Positions 43,225 to 52,320 are shown, counted from the stretch's first letter. The stretch is 64,000 nucleotides of DNA from Leucobacter chromiireducens (GCF_003917135.1 NZ_RPDI01000004.1:62001-126000), one strand, 5' to 3'. Numbers and translations are program-made. Notes: generated from the sequence alone by a model not told the origin.

Positions 43225-45002
43225 CGGGTGACCTCCGTCTTCAGCTCACTGAGCTGGTCCTGCAGCTCGTCGCGTGCGGCTTCGAGCCGCGCGGTGTCGC
43301 GGGCGCTCAGCCCGGGCTCCGTCAACTCCCACTCGATGCGTTCGAGCTCTGATTCAACGCGCGCGATCGTCGCGCCGGCCTCGCGCTGCTGCTCCTCGAT
43401 CCGCAGCCGCTCCTCGGCGCCGCTGTCCTCGGCGACGGACCGGATCCCCGAGACCTCGACGCGCCCGGCGAGGAGGGTCACGGTGACGTGCGCAGCCTCG
43501 GCGGCCGCGCGCTCGAAGCCCGCGCTCCCCGCCGTCGGCATGTTCGCGGTGATCGTGCGCGAGAGCAGCGGTCCGCCGGCGTTGCGCGGCTCGTCGCTGT
43601 CCTCGATGATGGCCCCCGCGAGCACGCGCACCTCCACCACGGCTGGCGCGTATCGCGGCAGCTCGACCTCGACGTTGCCAGCGAGCTGCCACACCTCGAG
43701 CGATTCGCCGGTGGGGGTCCGGTCGTCGAGCACGGTGAGGTCGACCTCGCTGGTGCCGGCGAGGAGCACGGTGGCGGGCGCCTCGGCGCCGGAGATGTGC
43801 ATGGTGCCGAAGGGCTGGAACCGCGTGCCCCAGGGGAGCACCACGGTGACGAGCAGCGCGATGACGCCGCACGTCGCGAGGAAGCCGACCCAACCGGTCT
43901 GGCGGCCGCGGATCCCGGCGACGATGAGCGACAGCGCGAGCACCGCGACGGCGACCGTGAGCCCGACGATGAATGCGGTGGTGGGCGCGACCGAGTAGCC
44001 AGCGAGCGCCCACGCCGCGGCACCGCCGCCCGCGAGCAGCGCGAGCGCGAGCGTCAGGACGGACTGTGCCGCGCCCATGCGGTGCGCATCGTGGTGCTCG
44101 GCGTAGCGCGCGCTCCACTCGTCGGCCTGCTTGCCGACCTCGTCGCTCCACCGCGTCGCCTGCTCGGTGGCGCGCTTGCTCCAGTCGCTTGCCTGCTCCG
44201 AGGCGCGCTGGCTCCAGTCGCTCGCCTGCTCCGAGGCGCGCTGGGCGTAGGCCTCGGTGCGGTCGGCGAAGGCGCGGGTCTGCGCGGAAAAATCAGCTGG
44301 GGATCCGGGAGCGCCCGAAGCGCCCGAAGCGCCGGGCGCCGCACCCGCCGCACCCGCCGACGCCGCGCCCGCCGCCGAGGCGCCGTCCGCCTGCGGCGAT
44401 CCGGCACCGCGATCCGCCGCGGCCCTGCCGCGCTTCAGCATCACGGCGCGGAGCCAGAGCACGCCGCCAACGATGATGGCGATCCAGAACAGCCAGGCGA
44501 TGGTGGCACGCAGCCACTCGGGGATGCCCATCGCGTTCCACACGCCCCAGCCCCACACGCTGAACGGCGCTGCGGTCGGGGAGAGGAAGGAGAACAGCGC
44601 CGGAATCACCACGAGCGCGGCGATGACTACCGCCGCGGTGACGATCCCGGCCGACGCTCGCCCCCGGAACATGTCCTCCACGTGGATGCGTCCCGTGACA
44701 TCGGGGAGGAGGAGCCAGCCGAGGAGGTAGAGCAGGATGCCGGGGCCGCCGAGGATGGCGAGCACCACGAGGAGGCCTCGCACGATGAGCGGGTCGATCC
44801 CGGCGCGTGCCGCGATGCCGCCGGCAACGCCGGCGAACCAGCGCTCGTTGCCGCGCACGATGCCGAGTCCGCGGATCCACGCGAAGAAGCCGCTGCCGAA
44901 TGGGCGGTCGGCCGGCTGGCCGGGCTGGGGCCCGGTGGGCTGCCCGGTCGGCTGGCCCGTGGGCTGGCCGCCGGGGGAGTCGGAGGAGGGGATATCGTTC
45001 AT
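43221..45002 (-). CDS. PspC-domain membrane protein, EsrI-like envelope-stress component
   Basis: A 593-residue membrane protein. After GQPT repeats come a PspC domain (residues 45-100, RWFAGVAGGIAARAGIDPLIVRG type), several helices, a Gly/Ala-rich linker, a repeated amphipathic segment (RASEQASDWS units, residues 255-300), three more helices, and a C-terminal beta-rich domain (MHISGAEAPATVLLAG, VDLTVLD) resembling the LiaF/DUF4097-type fold, ending in a coiled coil (last 60 residues). It is divergent from a PspC-containing kinase and LuxR regulator, the same arrangement as EsrI with EsrS/EsrR of Corynebacterium glutamicum, where the membrane protein restrains the kinase. CAGACT lies six bases before the ATG. 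Confidence 0.82.
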   Translation of the reverse strand: MNDIPSSDSPGGQPTGQPTGQPTGPQPGQPADRPFGSGFFAWIRGLGIVRGNERWFAGVAGGIAARAGIDPLIVRGLLVVLAILGGPGILLYLLGWLLLPDVTGRIHVEDMFRGRASAGIVTAAVVIAALVVIPALFSFLSPTAAPFSVWGWGVWNAMGIPEWLRATIAWLFWIAIIVGGVLWLRAVMLKRGRAAADRGAGSPQADGASAAGAASAGAAGAAPGASGASGAPGSPADFSAQTRAFADRTEAYAQRASEQASDWSQRASEQASDWSKRATEQATRWSDEVGKQADEWSARYAEHHDAHRMGAAQSVLTLALALLAGGGAAAWALAGYSVAPTTAFIVGLTVAVAVLALSLIVAGIRGRQTGWVGFLATCGVIALLVTVVLPWGTRFQPFGTMHISGAEAPATVLLAGTSEVDLTVLDDRTPTGESLEVWQLAGNVEVELPRYAPAVVEVRVLAGAIIEDSDEPRNAGGPLLSRTITANMPTAGSAGFERAAAEAAHVTVTLLAGRVEVSGIRSVAEDSGAEERLRIEEQQREAGATIARVESELERIEWELTEPGLSARDTARLEAARDELQDQLSELKTEVTR

Positions 45003-45008
45003 GCTTCC

Positions 45009-45014
45009 AGTCTG
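45009..45014 (-). promoter_or_regulatory. -10 element for the EsrI-like gene (predicted leaderless)
   Basis: CAGACT on the minus strand ends six bases before the ATG at 45002. On the other strand TTGGAT (45104-45109) ends six bases before the kinase ATG. Both promoters face outward from the same 113-base gap. Confidence 0.4.
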
Positions 45015-45115
45015 GGCGAACCCTGTGAGCGTCGCTATGGGGGTTCACCCTGATCGGACCCTGAAGAACCCCGGCACACGCGCACGGGCGGCCCGGATGC
45101 TGCTTGGATGGGAGC

Positions 45116-46516
45116 ATGACACGCCCACCCCTCGTTCGCGCGAACGATGACCGCTTCCTCGCGGGAGTCTGCGCCGGCCTCGCCGCGCACCTCGGGGTGC
45201 CGGTGACCGCCGTGCGGGTGACGATGGTGGCGCTCACGGTGATGGGCGGCGCTGGCGCGCTGCTCTACGCGTGGCTGTGGGCGACGGTGCCGAAGGCGGG
45301 GGAGAGTGAGCCCGTCGTGCCGCTCCGTCGCGCGCTCACGAAGCCGGGCGCGCAGGCGCTCGCCGCAGACACCGCGGTGCCGGATCGCGGCTCCACGTCG
45401 CGGCCGGCGCCGGCAGCGTCCGTTCCGGCAACCACGCCAACCACGCCATTCGCACCGCAGGCCCAGCCGGCCGCGCCGCAGCCAGCGGACACCCAGCCGG
45501 CCACACCATCCCAGCCGGCCGCGCGCGAGCGCCGGTGGCCGATCGCCGAGCTGCTGCTCGGGGGCTGCCTGCTCGTTGCCGGGATCGGGTTCGTGCTCGT
45601 GCGGCTGGGCGTGCAGGTCAACCTCGAGGTGCTCCTCCCCACGATGGCGGTGCTCGTCGGCGTTGGCCTCACCTGGTGGCAGATCGCCGATCGGGATCGG
45701 CCCGACCGCAACCAGGTGCCGCGCGTGCTCGGGGCGGTCGCGCTCGTCGCCGCCGGGGTGCTCATGTTCTTCATCACGTCGCGCGAGCCGAACGCGTGGA
45801 CGGTCATCACCGCGGCGTTCGCGGTGCTCGCCGGCGTCGCGCTCGCGATCGCGCCGTGGTTGCTGCGCGTCAACCGCGAGCTCATCGCCGAGCGCGCGGC
45901 GCGCGCACGCGAGGCCGAGCGCTCCGACATCGCCGCGCACCTCCACGACTCCGTGCTGCAGACGCTCGCGTTGATCCAGCAGCGCTCCGCCCCGGGCAGC
46001 GAGGTTGCACGGCTCGCGCGCGGGCAAGAGCGGGAGCTGCGCGAGTGGCTGTTCCGCACGGCCGATGGCGCGCCGCCGCGCGAGCGCGAGGCCGCTGCGG
46101 AGGAGTTGCGCGCGCACGCGGTCGCGCTGGAGGATCACCACGCGGTGCGCTTCGAGGTGGTCGAGGTGGGGGCAGCCGGCGTCGCGCCGGAGGCGATCAT
46201 CGCGGCCGCGCGGGAGGCCATGCTGAACGCCGCACGGCACGCGGGCGGGGACGTCACCGTGTACCTCGAGTCGAACGGCGAGCGCGTGTCGATCGACGTC
46301 ACCGACCGCGGGCCAGGGCTCGACCCGAGTGAGCTGCCGGCCGACCGGATGGGCGTGCGCGAGTCGATCCTCGGCCGGATGGAGCGCGCTGGCGGCACGG
46401 CGCGGATCGTGCCGGGGCCGGGCGGTGGCACCTCGGTGCGCCTCGCGATGCCGCGCGCCGCGAGCGGCGACACTGGAGCGGCGCAGCAGACCACAGCACA
46501 GGAGGAGCCCCGATGA
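45116..46516 (+). CDS. PspC-domain sensor histidine kinase, EsrS-like
   Basis: A 466-residue NarL-type kinase. Residues 5-62 are a PspC domain (LVRANDDRFLAGVCAGLAAHLG), then a Pro/Ala/Thr-rich linker of about 80 residues, four hydrophobic helices (140-250), a HisKA_3 DHp helix with HLHDSVLQTLALIQ (His277), and an ATPase domain (EAMLNAARHAGG, then DRGPGLDP). The DxxQ-like HDSVLQ motif suggests kinase and phosphatase activity. I use the ATG at 45116; a TTG four codons earlier is less likely. Its stop overlaps the regulator start (ATGA). Confidence 0.88.
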   Translation: MTRPPLVRANDDRFLAGVCAGLAAHLGVPVTAVRVTMVALTVMGGAGALLYAWLWATVPKAGESEPVVPLRRALTKPGAQALAADTAVPDRGSTSRPAPAASVPATTPTTPFAPQAQPAAPQPADTQPATPSQPAARERRWPIAELLLGGCLLVAGIGFVLVRLGVQVNLEVLLPTMAVLVGVGLTWWQIADRDRPDRNQVPRVLGAVALVAAGVLMFFITSREPNAWTVITAAFAVLAGVALAIAPWLLRVNRELIAERAARAREAERSDIAAHLHDSVLQTLALIQQRSAPGSEVARLARGQERELREWLFRTADGAPPREREAAAEELRAHAVALEDHHAVRFEVVEVGAAGVAPEAIIAAAREAMLNAARHAGGDVTVYLESNGERVSIDVTDRGPGLDPSELPADRMGVRESILGRMERAGGTARIVPGPGGGTSVRLAMPRAASGDTGAAQQTTAQEEPR

Positions 46517-47238
46517 GCGCGTCAGCGGCAGACACAGGATCAGGTTCGGGATCAGGGGCGGAGTCCGCGGCGGAACCGCGCACGCCGATCCGCGTGGTGA
46601 TCGTCGACGACCACCAGATCTTTCGCACGGGACTGCGCGCCGAGCTCGGGCCCGAGCTCGAGGTGGTCGCTGAGGCCGCCACCGTTGATGAGGCGGTCAC
46701 CGTGATCGCGGACACCGCGCCCGATGTGGTGCTGCTCGACGTGCACCTCCCCGGCGGCGCTGGCGGCGGCGGGGCCGAGGTGCTGCGCCGCATCGCCTTG
46801 CTGCCCGCCGCGGCGGAGACGCGCGTGCTCGCGCTGAGCGTCTCGGACGCCGCCGACGACGTCGTGAGCGTGATCCGCGCTGGCGCGCGCGGGTACCTCA
46901 CGAAGACCGCCTCCGGCGCGGAGGTCACCGCCGCGGCCGTGCGCGTGCAGGGCGGCGACGCGGTGTTCTCCCCGCGGCTCGCCGGCTTCGTGCTCGACGC
47001 GTTCGGCGCAGGCGGCGGGGAGACCGCAGCGGCCGACGACGAGCTCGACCGGCTCACCGCGCGCGAGCAGGAAGTGATGCGGATGATCGCGCGCGGGTAC
47101 GCGTACAAGGAGGTCGCCGCAGAGCTGTTCCTGTCGGTGAAGACCGTCGAGACGCACGTGTCGAAAGTGCTGCGGAAGCTGCAGCTCTCCAACCGGCACG
47201 AGCTCACCGCGTGGGCGCTCGCCAGGCGCCTGCTCTAG
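46513..47238 (+). CDS. LuxR/NarL-family response regulator, EsrR-like
   Basis: A 241-residue regulator with a Ser/Gly/Ala-rich leader of about 20 residues, a receiver (VIVDDHQIFR, phosphoacceptor Asp76 in VVLLDVHLP, Lys in GYLTK) and a LuxR-type helix-turn-helix at about 175-235 (LTAREQEVMRMIARGYAYKE, then VKTVETHVSKVLRKL). A GGAGGG insertion follows the phosphorylation site. Coupled to the PspC kinase upstream; it probably controls the divergent EsrI-like operon. Confidence 0.92.
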   Translation: MSASAADTGSGSGSGAESAAEPRTPIRVVIVDDHQIFRTGLRAELGPELEVVAEAATVDEAVTVIADTAPDVVLLDVHLPGGAGGGGAEVLRRIALLPAAAETRVLALSVSDAADDVVSVIRAGARGYLTKTASGAEVTAAAVRVQGGDAVFSPRLAGFVLDAFGAGGGETAAADDELDRLTAREQEVMRMIARGYAYKEVAAELFLSVKTVETHVSKVLRKLQLSNRHELTAWALARRLL

Positions 47239-47260
47239 CGACCCCGCGCGGCGCGGCCGC

Positions 47261-47280
47261 GATCCCGCACAGCCGGGATC
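47261..47280. terminator. Short hairpin between convergent genes
   Basis: GATCCCG and CGGGATC (47261-47267 and 47274-47280) form a 7-bp stem with a 6-base loop between the regulator and the mannosyltransferase gene. It is weak compared with the other gene-end hairpins here. Confidence 0.35.
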
Positions 47281-47285
47281 CCGCG

Positions 47286-48848
47286 CTAGTTCCAGCCGGG
47301 CAGCCAGATGTGCGCGCGCCAGAACCACTCGGCCACCGGCTGGCCAGACCAGATCGGGAAGAAGAACAGTGCCACCGCGACCGCGACCGCGAGGAACACG
47401 CAGGCGGCGAGGCGGCGCCCGAGCAGCGCCTCGGGGGCGAGCGGGCGAAGCGCCAGCCCGGATCCCGCGCCGGGGGCGAAGCCGGGGCCGATCCGGCACA
47501 GCACGCCGATGCAGAGCGCGAGCGCGAGCGCTGAGAACGGGGTGAGCACCACCGCGTAGAACTGGAACACCGCCGAGCGGCTCACCGTTGCGACCCAGGG
47601 CAGCCACCCCGAGAGGTAGCCGACGAGCACGAAGCCAGCGGCGACGGCGAAGGGGAGGGGGAGCGCGGGCTGCGGCGCGGCGCTCGGCACCGCCCCGAGC
47701 TGTCGGCCGCGCCAGAGCGCGCGCACCGCCCACCACGCGAGCGCGCCGAGCGCGATAACCCCGCCGAGCGTCACGAGCGCGTTCGGCAGCGGCGACACCG
47801 CCGCGACGCACTCGGTGAACGGGCAGCCCTCCGTCCAGTGCTGCTCGTACATGCCCGTGGGGCGCAGCGCGAGCGGCCAGCTCAGCGGGTGCGCCTGGTA
47901 CGGGTGCGGCGCGCTCAGCGTGCTGTGCCAGGCGAGCATCTCGCGGTGGTAGGTGAGGAGCGACACCGGCCACGGCACGCCGGGCGCGCGCGTGTACCCG
48001 CCTGCGGTCACGATCCAGCCCGTCCAGCTCGCCAGGTAGGTGAGGGCCGCAGTGGGGAGCGCGATCAGCGCCGTTGCGCCGGCCTGCGCCGTCGCGCGCC
48101 AGAGCGCGCCAGGCTCGCGCAGCCGCAGCCTGGCGAGCAGGTCGCGCACGGTGATGAACACGAGGAAGCACGCGAGCGGGTACAGGCCAGACCACTTCAC
48201 GGCCGCTGCCGCGCCAAACGCCACCGCCGCCGCGATGAGCCACGGCCGCCACCACCAGATCGGGATCCGGGCCGCGCTGCCCTCGCCGCCCCCGCCGCCC
48301 CCGCCGCCCCCGCCGAGGCGCGCGGCGTGCGCGAGCTGATCGCGCCACACGAACAGCGCGCCGAGCGCGACGAAGCACGCGAGGAAGCCGTCGAGCAGCC
48401 CGACCCGGCTGAGCACCACGTGCACGCCGTCGATCGCGAGGAGCAGCCCGGCGAGGCACGCGATGACGAGGCTCCGCGACATGAGCCAGCCCAGGCGCAT
48501 CACGATGCCGACGGTCGCCACCCCGGCGAGCGCCGCCGCGCTGCGCCAGCCCCAGCCACTCTCGGGGCCGAAGACCAGGATCCCGATCCCGATCAGCCAC
48601 TTCCCGAGCGGCGGGTGCACCGCGTTCGACGGGTCGCTGGTGAACGCGGTCGCGCGCTCCCCGGCCATCGACGGGTCGTCGTCCGGCCACACCGTCGGGA
48701 AGCCGTTGGCGAGCTGGCTGATCGCGTCGCGCACGTAGTAGAGCTCGTCGAACACGAGCGTGCCCGGGCGGCCGAGCGCCCAGAACCGGAGCAGCGCCGC
48801 GAGTGCGAGCACCGCGATCGGAGCCAGCCATCTCACCCATGCGCGCAT
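47286..48848 (-). CDS. pmt: Protein O-mannosyltransferase (PMT family)
   Basis: A 520-residue multi-pass membrane enzyme that transfers mannose from polyprenyl-phosphomannose to secreted proteins. The first extracellular loop carries the catalytic Asp-Glu in VFDELYYVRD, with HPPLGKWLIG following, and later conserved elements include VKWSGLYPL and TYLASWTGW and, near the C-terminus, FQFYAVVL. About eleven helices are apparent, as in the GT39 family. An unusual run of ten glycines interrupts the loop near residue 180. A TAGGCT hexamer lies six bases before the ATG at 48848. Substrates could include lipoproteins and surface proteins, an inference. Confidence 0.93.
   Translation of the reverse strand: MRAWVRWLAPIAVLALAALLRFWALGRPGTLVFDELYYVRDAISQLANGFPTVWPDDDPSMAGERATAFTSDPSNAVHPPLGKWLIGIGILVFGPESGWGWRSAAALAGVATVGIVMRLGWLMSRSLVIACLAGLLLAIDGVHVVLSRVGLLDGFLACFVALGALFVWRDQLAHAARLGGGGGGGGGGEGSAARIPIWWWRPWLIAAAVAFGAAAAVKWSGLYPLACFLVFITVRDLLARLRLREPGALWRATAQAGATALIALPTAALTYLASWTGWIVTAGGYTRAPGVPWPVSLLTYHREMLAWHSTLSAPHPYQAHPLSWPLALRPTGMYEQHWTEGCPFTECVAAVSPLPNALVTLGGVIALGALAWWAVRALWRGRQLGAVPSAAPQPALPLPFAVAAGFVLVGYLSGWLPWVATVSRSAVFQFYAVVLTPFSALALALCIGVLCRIGPGFAPGAGSGLALRPLAPEALLGRRLAACVFLAVAVAVALFFFPIWSGQPVAEWFWRAHIWLPGWN
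48284..48315. repeat. Nine-base microsatellite coding for a Gly run in Pmt
   Basis: About 3.5 exact copies of CGCCGCCCC encode ten consecutive glycines in a loop of the mannosyltransferase. Unit gain or loss keeps the frame. Confidence 0.8.
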
Positions 48849-48854
48849 GGCCCC

Positions 48855-48860
48855 AGCCTA
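48855..48860 (-). promoter_or_regulatory. -10 element for pmt (predicted leaderless)
   Basis: TAGGCT on the minus strand ends six bases before the pmt ATG. Confidence 0.5.
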
Positions 48861-48900
48861 GGCGCTCGTCGGCGCGGGTGATGGACCGCGGTGAGAGGGC

Positions 48901-48906
48901 TACGAT
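48901..48906 (+). promoter_or_regulatory. -10 element for proS (predicted leaderless)
   Basis: TACGAT ends six bases before the GTG at 48913. The divergent pmt -10 is 40 bases away. Confidence 0.5.
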
Positions 48907-48912
48907 GGTGGG

Positions 48913-50679
48913 GTGATCACACGGCTCAGCAACTACTTTCTGAAGACTCTCCGCGAGGACCCCGCGGACGCCGAGGTCGCCAGCCACAAGCTGCTGGTGC
49001 GGGCGGGCTACATCCGGCGCCAGTCGCCAGGCGTCTTCGGCTGGCTGCCGCTCGGGCTGCGCGTGAAGGGCAAGCTTGAGCAGATCATCCGCGAGGAGAT
49101 GGCCGCAGCTGGCGCGCACGAGGTGCACTTCCCCGCGCTGCTGCCCCGCGACCCGTACGAGGCGACCGGCCGCTGGGACGAGTACGGCGAGACGATGTTC
49201 CGCCTGCAGGATCGCCACGGCGCAGACCACTTGCTCGCGCCCACGCACGAGGAAGCCTTCACGCTCATGGTGAAGGACATCGTGTCCTCCTACAAGGACC
49301 TGCCGCTGCAGCTCTTCCAGATCCAGGACAAGTACCGCGACGAGGCGCGGCCGCGCGCCGGCCTCCTCCGCGGGCGCGAGTTCACGATGAAGGACGCCTA
49401 CTCCTTCGACGTGACCGACGAGGGGCTCGCCGAGAGCTACCAGAAGCAGCGCGACGCGTACGAGCGCATCTTCACGCGGCTCGGCCTCGAGTACGTCATC
49501 GTGTCGGCCGACGCCGGCGCGATGGGCGGCTCGCGCAGCGAGGAGTTCCTGCTGCCGACGCCGATCGGTGAGGACACGTTCGTGCGCTCGGCCGGTGGTT
49601 ACGCCGCCAACGTCGAGGCGTACGAGACGCCAGTGCCCGCGGCGATCGACTTCACGAACGCGCCGGCAGCCGCCGTATTCGATTCCCCGAACACGCCCAC
49701 CATCGAGACGCTCGTCGCGCACGCGAACGCGGTGATCCCGCGCGCCGATGGCCGCCAGTGGGAGGCCGCAGACACCCTGAAGAACGTGGTGCTCGCCATC
49801 ACGCCGATCGGGGGCGAGCGCGAGCTCGTGGTCGTCGGCATGCCGGGCGACCGCGACGCCGACATGAAGCGCGCCGAGGTCGTGTTCGGCGGCGCCGACG
49901 TCGAGCCGGCCACGGCCGCAGACTTCGAGAAGCACCCCGGCCTCGTCCGCGGCTACATCGGGCCCGTGCTCGGCGGCCAGGCCGTGCTCGGCACCGAGGG
50001 CACCACCGGCGTGCGCTACCTGCTCGATCCCCGCGTGGTCGCTGGAACCGAGTGGATCACCGGGGCGAACGAGTCCGAAAAGCACATCGCGCACCTCGTC
50101 GCCGGCCGCGACTTCAGCGCCGACGGTGTCGCCGACATCGCGTCGGTGCGCGACGGCGATCCCGCGCCGGATGGATCCGGCCCGATCGAGACCGCGCGCG
50201 GCATGGAGATCGGTCACGTGTTCCAGCTCGGCCGCAAGTACGCCGAGGCGCTCGGGCTCAAGGTGCTCGACGAGAACGGCAAGCTCGTCACCGTGACCAT
50301 GGGGTCGTACGGCATCGGCGTGACCCGCATCATGGCCATCCTCGCCGAGCTGCACCACGACGATCGCGGGCTGATCTGGCCCGAGGCGATCGCGCCGTTC
50401 GACGTGCACCTCGTGGCCACCGGCCGCGACGCCGCCGTCTTCGAGATCGCGGAGACGCTCGCGGCGGACCTCGAGTCCGCCGGGGCCGACGTGCTCTTCG
50501 ACGACCGCCCGAAGGTCTCGCCGGGCGTCAAGTTCGGCGACGCCGAGCTGCTCGGCGTGCCCCGCGTCGTGGTCGTCGGTCGCGACGCCGCCGAGGGCTT
50601 CGCCGAGGTGTGGAACCGCGCCGACGGCACCAAGGAGAAGATCGCGATCGCCGAGATCCCTGCGCTCTTCTCCGCGTAG
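48913..50679 (+). CDS. proS: Prolyl-tRNA synthetase (bacterial type)
   Basis: Class II synthetase charging tRNA-Pro. The 588-residue length is that of the bacterial form with the inserted editing domain between motifs 2 and 3. Visible features are motif 1 ([20 protein letters not shown]), motif 2 ([31 protein letters not shown]), motif 3 ([16 protein letters not shown]) and the anticodon-binding domain with [17 protein letters not shown]. The GTG at 48913 places the conserved N-terminus ([17 protein letters not shown]) first. Confidence 0.97.
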   Translation: MITRLSNYFLKTLREDPADAEVASHKLLVRAGYIRRQSPGVFGWLPLGLRVKGKLEQIIREEMAAAGAHEVHFPALLPRDPYEATGRWDEYGETMFRLQDRHGADHLLAPTHEEAFTLMVKDIVSSYKDLPLQLFQIQDKYRDEARPRAGLLRGREFTMKDAYSFDVTDEGLAESYQKQRDAYERIFTRLGLEYVIVSADAGAMGGSRSEEFLLPTPIGEDTFVRSAGGYAANVEAYETPVPAAIDFTNAPAAAVFDSPNTPTIETLVAHANAVIPRADGRQWEAADTLKNVVLAITPIGGERELVVVGMPGDRDADMKRAEVVFGGADVEPATAADFEKHPGLVRGYIGPVLGGQAVLGTEGTTGVRYLLDPRVVAGTEWITGANESEKHIAHLVAGRDFSADGVADIASVRDGDPAPDGSGPIETARGMEIGHVFQLGRKYAEALGLKVLDENGKLVTVTMGSYGIGVTRIMAILAELHHDDRGLIWPEAIAPFDVHLVATGRDAAVFEIAETLAADLESAGADVLFDDRPKVSPGVKFGDAELLGVPRVVVVGRDAAEGFAEVWNRADGTKEKIAIAEIPALFSA

Positions 50680-50701
50680 CCCAGCACCCCGCGAGCGGGC
50701 G

Positions 50702-50749
50702 AACTGCCACCTGTCGGCGACGCACCAGCGTTGCCGGCAGGTGGCAGTT
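50702..50749 (+). terminator. Hairpin terminator between proS and nusA
   Basis: Arms 50702-50718 and 50733-50749 are 17 bases and match at 16 positions around a 14-base loop, 23 bases past the proS stop. Confidence 0.75.
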
Positions 50750-50837
50750 GTCATTGCGCTGGAGTACTCTGGTCTCTTCCGCCACGGGCTGCCCCGTGGC
50801 GACATCTGAATAGACAGTTCAATACAAGGAGGCCACG

Positions 50838-51833
50838 GTGAAGATCGAGCTGGTAACGCTGCGACAGATCGAACGCGAGAAGGAGATTCCGTTCGACGAG
50901 CTTGTCGAGATTATTGAGCAGGCCATCCAGTCCGCGTACCTGCGTCACGCGGAGAACCAGAACCTCCCGGTGCCGCGCGAGTCTGATGTGCGCGTGACGC
51001 TGGACCGCAAGAGCGGCGAGATCTCGGTGCTCGTGCCCGAGCTCGACGAGGCCGGCGCGCAGATCGGTGAGGCGTACATCACCACCGACGAGTTCGGTCG
51101 CGTCGCGTCGAGCGCCGCGAAGCAGGTCATCAACCAGCGCCTGCGCGACCTGAGCGACGACGCCGTCCTCGGCACGTTCAAGGACCGCGAGGGCCAGGTC
51201 GTTTCGGGCGTCGTGCAGCAGGGCCCCAACCCGCGCATGGTGCACGTCGACCTCGGCGAGCTCGAGGCGATCCTGCCCCCCGAGGAGCAGGTGCCAGGGG
51301 AGAAGTACCCGCACGGCATGCGCATCCGCGTGTACGTGACGAGCGTGTCGAAGGGCACGAAGGGCCCGCAGGTGGTCGTGTCGCGCACGCACCCGGGGCT
51401 CGTGCGCAAGCTGTTCGAGCGGGAGGTGCCCGAGCTCGCCGAGGGGCTCGTCGAGATCGTGTCGCTCGCGCGCGAGGCTGGGCACCGCTCGAAGGTCGCC
51501 GTGCGGGCGAAGCAGGCCGGCATCAACGCGAAGGGCACGTGCATCGGTGAGATGGGCGGCCGCGTGCGCGCCGTTATGAGCGAGCTCGGTGAGGAGAAGA
51601 TCGACATCGTCGACTACTCGCCCGAGCTGCCGAAGTTCGTCGCGAACGCGCTGTCGCCCGCGAAGGTGACCGACGTGTTCATGCTCAACGAGTCGCTCAA
51701 GCAGGTGCGCGCGCTGGTGCCTGACTTCCAGCTGTCGCTCGCCATCGGCAAGGAGGGGCAGAACGCGCGGCTCGCGGCGAAGCTCACCGGCGCGAAGATC
51801 GACATCCAGCCCGACTCGATCATGAACGACTAG
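50838..51833 (+). CDS. nusA: Transcription termination/antitermination factor NusA
   Basis: RNA polymerase-associated pausing, termination and antitermination factor. The 331-residue protein has the N-terminal polymerase-binding domain (residues 1-110), an S1 domain (about 115-185, VVSGVVQQGPNPRMVHVDLG) and two KH domains (190-331, with VAVRAKQAGINAKGTCIGEMGGR and LAIGKEGQNARLAAKLTG). It lacks the C-terminal acidic repeats, as normal in Actinobacteria. The GTG at 50838 follows AAGGAGG. A TACTCT at 50765-50770 is a plausible -10. The rimP gene that usually precedes nusA is absent here. Confidence 0.97.
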   Translation: MKIELVTLRQIEREKEIPFDELVEIIEQAIQSAYLRHAENQNLPVPRESDVRVTLDRKSGEISVLVPELDEAGAQIGEAYITTDEFGRVASSAAKQVINQRLRDLSDDAVLGTFKDREGQVVSGVVQQGPNPRMVHVDLGELEAILPPEEQVPGEKYPHGMRIRVYVTSVSKGTKGPQVVVSRTHPGLVRKLFEREVPELAEGLVEIVSLAREAGHRSKVAVRAKQAGINAKGTCIGEMGGRVRAVMSELGEEKIDIVDYSPELPKFVANALSPAKVTDVFMLNESLKQVRALVPDFQLSLAIGKEGQNARLAAKLTGAKIDIQPDSIMND

Positions 51834-51845
51834 TTCGTCGTGCGT

Positions 51846-51879
51846 GCGCGCGGTGCCGGGACGCCCCGGCACCGCGCGC
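51846..51879 (+). terminator. Strong hairpin after nusA
   Basis: Perfect 15-bp stem (51846-51860 with 51865-51879) with an ACGC loop, 12 bases after the nusA stop. It suggests that ylxR-infB is at least partly separated from nusA transcription. Confidence 0.75.
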
Positions 51880-51972
51880 TCCGCGCGGCCCCCACACCCG
51901 CGGGGGAGGTTTCCGCCTGCGGGTATGGAATCAACGGGAACTCAGTACCCTTGAGGGGAAAGCCTGCCCGCG

Positions 51973-51992
51973 GCTGACGGCACGCCGTCAGC
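51973..51992 (+). promoter_or_regulatory. Hairpin in the ylxR leader
   Basis: Nine-base arms 51973-51981 and 51984-51992 are perfect reverse complements in the leader, 28 bases before the ylxR ATG. Its role is unknown. Confidence 0.4.
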
Positions 51993-52019
51993 GCGAGGAA
52001 CAGGCGGGAAGCTGGTAAG

Positions 52020-52277
52020 ATGGATGCGGTTCGGACCTGTGTGGCGTGTCGGAAACGCGCACCACGCACGGAACTGCTTCGGGTCGTGGTGCACGATGGT
52101 CGACTGTGCGTCGACGATCGCGCGGTACTCCCCGGGCGGGGCGCCTGGGTACACCCCACGGTGCAGTGTCTGGATCAAGCTGTGAAGCGCGGGGCTTTTC
52201 CCCGCGCGCTGCGAGCATCGGGGAAGCCCGATGCCGGCCCCTTAGAGAACAGGCTGAAAACACTCATGGACAACTAA
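52020..52277 (+). CDS. ylxR: YlxR-family RNA-binding protein
   Basis: An 85-residue DUF448/YlxR protein, an RNA-binding or RNase P-related accessory factor conserved between nusA and infB. The signature RTCVACRKRAPRTELLRVV at the start and GRGAWVHPTVQCLDQAVKRGAF in the middle are present. The two outer Cys residues of the CxxC-like start are kept. It lies 75 bases upstream of infB. Confidence 0.93.
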   Translation: MDAVRTCVACRKRAPRTELLRVVVHDGRLCVDDRAVLPGRGAWVHPTVQCLDQAVKRGAFPRALRASGKPDAGPLENRLKTLMDN

Positions 52278-52320
52278 TGAGCGGCTCACGATGAGACCCG
52301 TCCAGTAATTTTGGTTCTCG

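Noticed and set aside
46552-50805. A 1417-residue minus-strand frame across the regulator, pmt and proS
   Set aside because: Spans several real genes on both strands and would need to read through known terminators; no motif in its translation.
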